Below are positions 61,726-64,000 of a stretch of DNA of 64,000 bases, in pieces; position 1 is the first letter of the stretch, and each line of letters starts with the position of its first letter. This DNA comes from Paramecium tetraurelia (taxonomy: Eukaryota; Ciliophora; Oligohymenophorea; Peniculida; Parameciidae), in the NCBI RefSeq assembly GCF_000165425.1, contig NW_001799089.1, positions 506,994 to 570,993 on the forward strand, given 5' to 3'. Under the pieces are notes generated by a model. It had not been told where the DNA came from, did no database searches, and saw only the letters and a list, made by a program, of their open reading frames with translations. Both the position numbers and the translations under genes were made by a program.

Positions 61726-61878
61726 TATTTAATTAATGTTTTAGAATCACATATTTAAAAGTTTTTAATTCTTTAATAATAGTTTAAAATTTTTAAAACT
61801 ACAGGAAAAATTCATAAACTCTCTCACCTAATTTTAGAGTCTCAATTATTTGGTTGTTCTGAATGCACATCCATTTCC

Positions 61879-62448
61879 TCATTCTTGATCTTTCAAATAT
61901 ATGTCTATTAAATCAAAAAAATCTATTAAAGCATCATCCTCAAACTCTTACTTAACTTCTAATACTCTCAAACAATAATTGACTCACAATTACTTGAGAT
62001 GTGATTTTCATTAATATTTTCTTATTGCAATTAATTATTTCTAATATCCATCTTCCAAAACTTGTAACAATGATAAAATTGATGCAATTCAATTTATGAT
62101 GATAAGTAAATTTGCATCAACTTAGATGTTAATTAATAATCTCTCCCAAATGAATTTTTTCAATTAGCCATACCTATATATAATAAACTATCTGATATTT
62201 TATTCGAACCCTAATTTATTAATTACTCATCTTATTTGATAGCAAATCACATCATTCCTTTCAATTCCAATATAATCTTAAGCGAGATTGCTATTGAAAA
62301 TTTCATAATCCTGCGCTTCATTTTTATTGCTTTTCTCTTAGTTATTTCCCTTTCAAAAAGTGCATACATTTAAAATCAAGTAAAAATCTTCTCCTTTTAT
62401 GTTTAAGTTGGGAACTTTCACTTTGAAGTTATCCAAATTGATAATCAT
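61879..62448 (-). CDS. Small protein, possibly C2-like (about 170 aa), model tentative
   Basis: ATG 62446-62448, TGA 61879-61881. At least two introns (18 nt near codon 30 and 23 nt near the 3' end) are needed, and the middle (62.1-62.25 kb) is not resolved. The N-terminus (F-K-V-K-V-P-N-L-N-I-K-G-E-D-F-Y-L-I-L-N) recalls the first strands of a C2 domain; the C-terminus is acidic (E-F-E-D-D-A-L-I-D-F-F-D-L-I-D-I-Y-L-K). It starts upstream of eIF5B on the same strand. Confidence 0.4.
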
Positions 62449-63830
62449 TTTTATTACTTAAATAATATTCGAAAATTATAATTTTTTATTGCTATTCCTA
62501 ATAGAAGTAGTTCAGAAAGCAGCACTTTGTAAAAATTACTTTCAAGTGGCGATAACTGTAGAGAAGCAGAGAAGGGGTCATTGATTCCATATCTCCTTAA
62601 TTATAAAATTATCAATATTTATTTAAATATATGTTGATTTAGTTATTTTTATTACTTGATTTTGGTTTATTCCTTGATTATTGGAATTTCTCAACCACCG
62701 ATTTCGCATATCTCTTATTTGATCAGTTCTATCATTATAAAATTGTACTTTTATTTCCATCCGAAACATCCTTTTCTTTCCCCTCAAACAGAGATATAAA
62801 ATGATGTTCTAAGTTAAATTGTATTTAAATTAAACTCACTCAATACTCAATTTGATTAAAACAAGATAATTTAATATATTAAAGCAAACCAAGAATTATT
62901 ACAATGTCAATTTCAAAGTCTAATAATTATCCCATATTCTAAATATCAAGAATTCACTTTTCTGCAGTCAACACAATAAGCTCAAAGTTTTAACTAAGTT
63001 TGAGCTTCTTCTTAAATAGATAAATAGTATGCTATTTTGATTAGTGGTATAAGTCTTAAAATAGAAATTCACTACTTTTTTCTTAATATAAAATTATCCT
63101 CAACAAATTAGAATTTCAAAATTCATATAGATGTAGAGCTATTGGATAACGTAAAGAAAATAAAACTTAATTAAAGTTGGTTTGATAAGTCACTGAAAAA
63201 TCTAGCTAAGTGAAATTTAATTTGGAAGAATCAACAGACTCAATTAATTGATTATATATGATAAGATTTTAATGGAATAAATATAACAAATCCCCATTAT
63301 AGATTAATTTAGCTAATAATTATTAGTTTATTGTTGTGGTAATCAGTAAACTTATCTGATTGAAAAACAAAATTATGATTATTTCATCAAATACGAAGGA
63401 AGATTTTAGATAAACGGGATCAAATCTGGAGAGTGGAACAATATTTATTAATTGAAATATATTCATCTCTTAATTTAGATCAGAATATCGGATTGTGGTT
63501 TAGATTGGATGAAAAACAGATTATGGATTGAATTTTAGAGTGTTTTGATAATACAAAAGAAAGCAATTAGAAAGGATGGCATCAAATATAAAAGTGAAAT
63601 AGGTAGAAACGAATTTTGGATTAAATATGATGATTGATAATTTTAATAAATTATAATTTACAATTAATTTTTTAATAGAGAATTTGCTCTTATTTATTTA
63701 TTAGAATCAAACTTAAAGATTACTAGTGTTTTATTAAAAAATATCCAAAAATTAAATATCCAATTGGTTTATTTGCTATCGATTTTTAATTTAACTATTA
63801 ATAAACTCATATAATGAATACATAAAAATA
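62449..63830. other. Decayed or non-coding region with short coding-like relics
   Basis: Fragments such as K-Y-E-G-R-F-Q-I-N-G-I-K-S-G-E-W near 63.4 kb resemble the repeated Y-x-x-G-x-x-x-x-x-G-x-K-x-G-x-W units of a large Paramecium protein family, but only ~100 codons survive between TGAs. Around 62.9-63.19 kb a 95-codon Ser/Gln/Leu-rich frame starts with ATG and ends at TGA. Neither looks like a functional gene. Confidence 0.45.
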
Positions 63831-64000
63831 TCATAAATACTCAATAAAATATCTTTCATCGCGATTGTATCTCAACTATCTCGTTGAAGCGCTTATTAAG
63901 CTTTGAAAAATGGAAGCACAATTCTATGTGAATAGTCTTTATAGCACAATAATTATTCCATTGCACATTAATTTATGAAACTTTCTATGGAAAATAGTCT
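63831..64000 (-). CDS. C-terminal end of a protein from beyond the right edge
   Basis: A minus frame is open from the window edge to TGA 63831-63833 (about 55 codons), ending R-D-E-R-Y-F-I-E-Y-L. Its G+C content (about 35%) is higher than that of the spacer before it. Too short to identify. Confidence 0.35.

Overview
This window is germline-free, very compact ciliate macronuclear-type DNA, most like Paramecium. The evidence is direct. Real proteins (ASF1, eIF5B, Emg1/Nep1, P-type ATPase, anoctamin, protein kinases) only read through when TAA and TAG are taken as Gln and TGA is the sole stop. They are interrupted by tiny GT...AG introns of about 18-32 nt. Intergenic gaps are usually 25-150 bp, and composition is about 70% A+T. 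With a standard code almost every gene is shattered, so the models below were built by hand with code 6 and short introns. For most of them the spliced length comes out as an exact multiple of three.

Layout. 1-5.7 kb: a partial gene leaving the left edge, two large unrecognised proteins and a centrin-like EF-hand protein. 5.7-8.2 kb: a sparse stretch with an S49 (SppA-like) peptidase and the relic of a protein kinase. 8.2-16.6 kb: a GH25 lysozyme, three coiled-coil or cytoskeletal-looking proteins and an SPX-EXS (XPR1/PHO1) phosphate exporter. 16.6-31.4 kb: an AGC kinase with hydrophobic motif, an MFS sugar-porter-like transporter, a disordered protein, an ankyrin-anoctamin protein, an SNF1/CAMK-like kinase, a C2/membrane protein, a histidine phosphatase and an Na+/H+ exchanger. 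31.5-41.0 kb (all + strand): a ULK-like kinase, a small coiled-coil protein, ASF1, a small orphan, a PWWP/TFIIS-like chromatin protein and a GBP-like GTPase with a giant coiled coil.

41.0-45.2 kb: small genes (one with a QxLGGH zinc finger) and about 2.8 kb of decayed sequence that still shows kinesin-motor-like patches. 45.2-57.6 kb: an fRMsr-type GAF reductase, a P5A ATPase, a uridine-kinase-like protein, a START-like protein, Emg1/Nep1 and several coiled-coil orphans. 57.6-58.75 kb: no protein gene, but two clusters of strong inverted repeats that look like structured non-coding RNA. 58.75-62.4 kb: eIF5B with a poly-Gln tract written entirely in TAA, and a small possible C2 protein. 62.5-64 kb: decayed coding sequence and the 3' end of a gene entering from the right.

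The genes do not form operons. Neighbours are functionally unrelated housekeeping, signalling, ciliary and membrane genes. Recurrent themes are phosphate and ion transport (XPR1, NHE, anoctamin, P5A), Ca2+ or lipid-binding modules (centrin, C2, START) and protein kinases. Exact 3' ends, and introns of uncertain choice, are marked in each entry.
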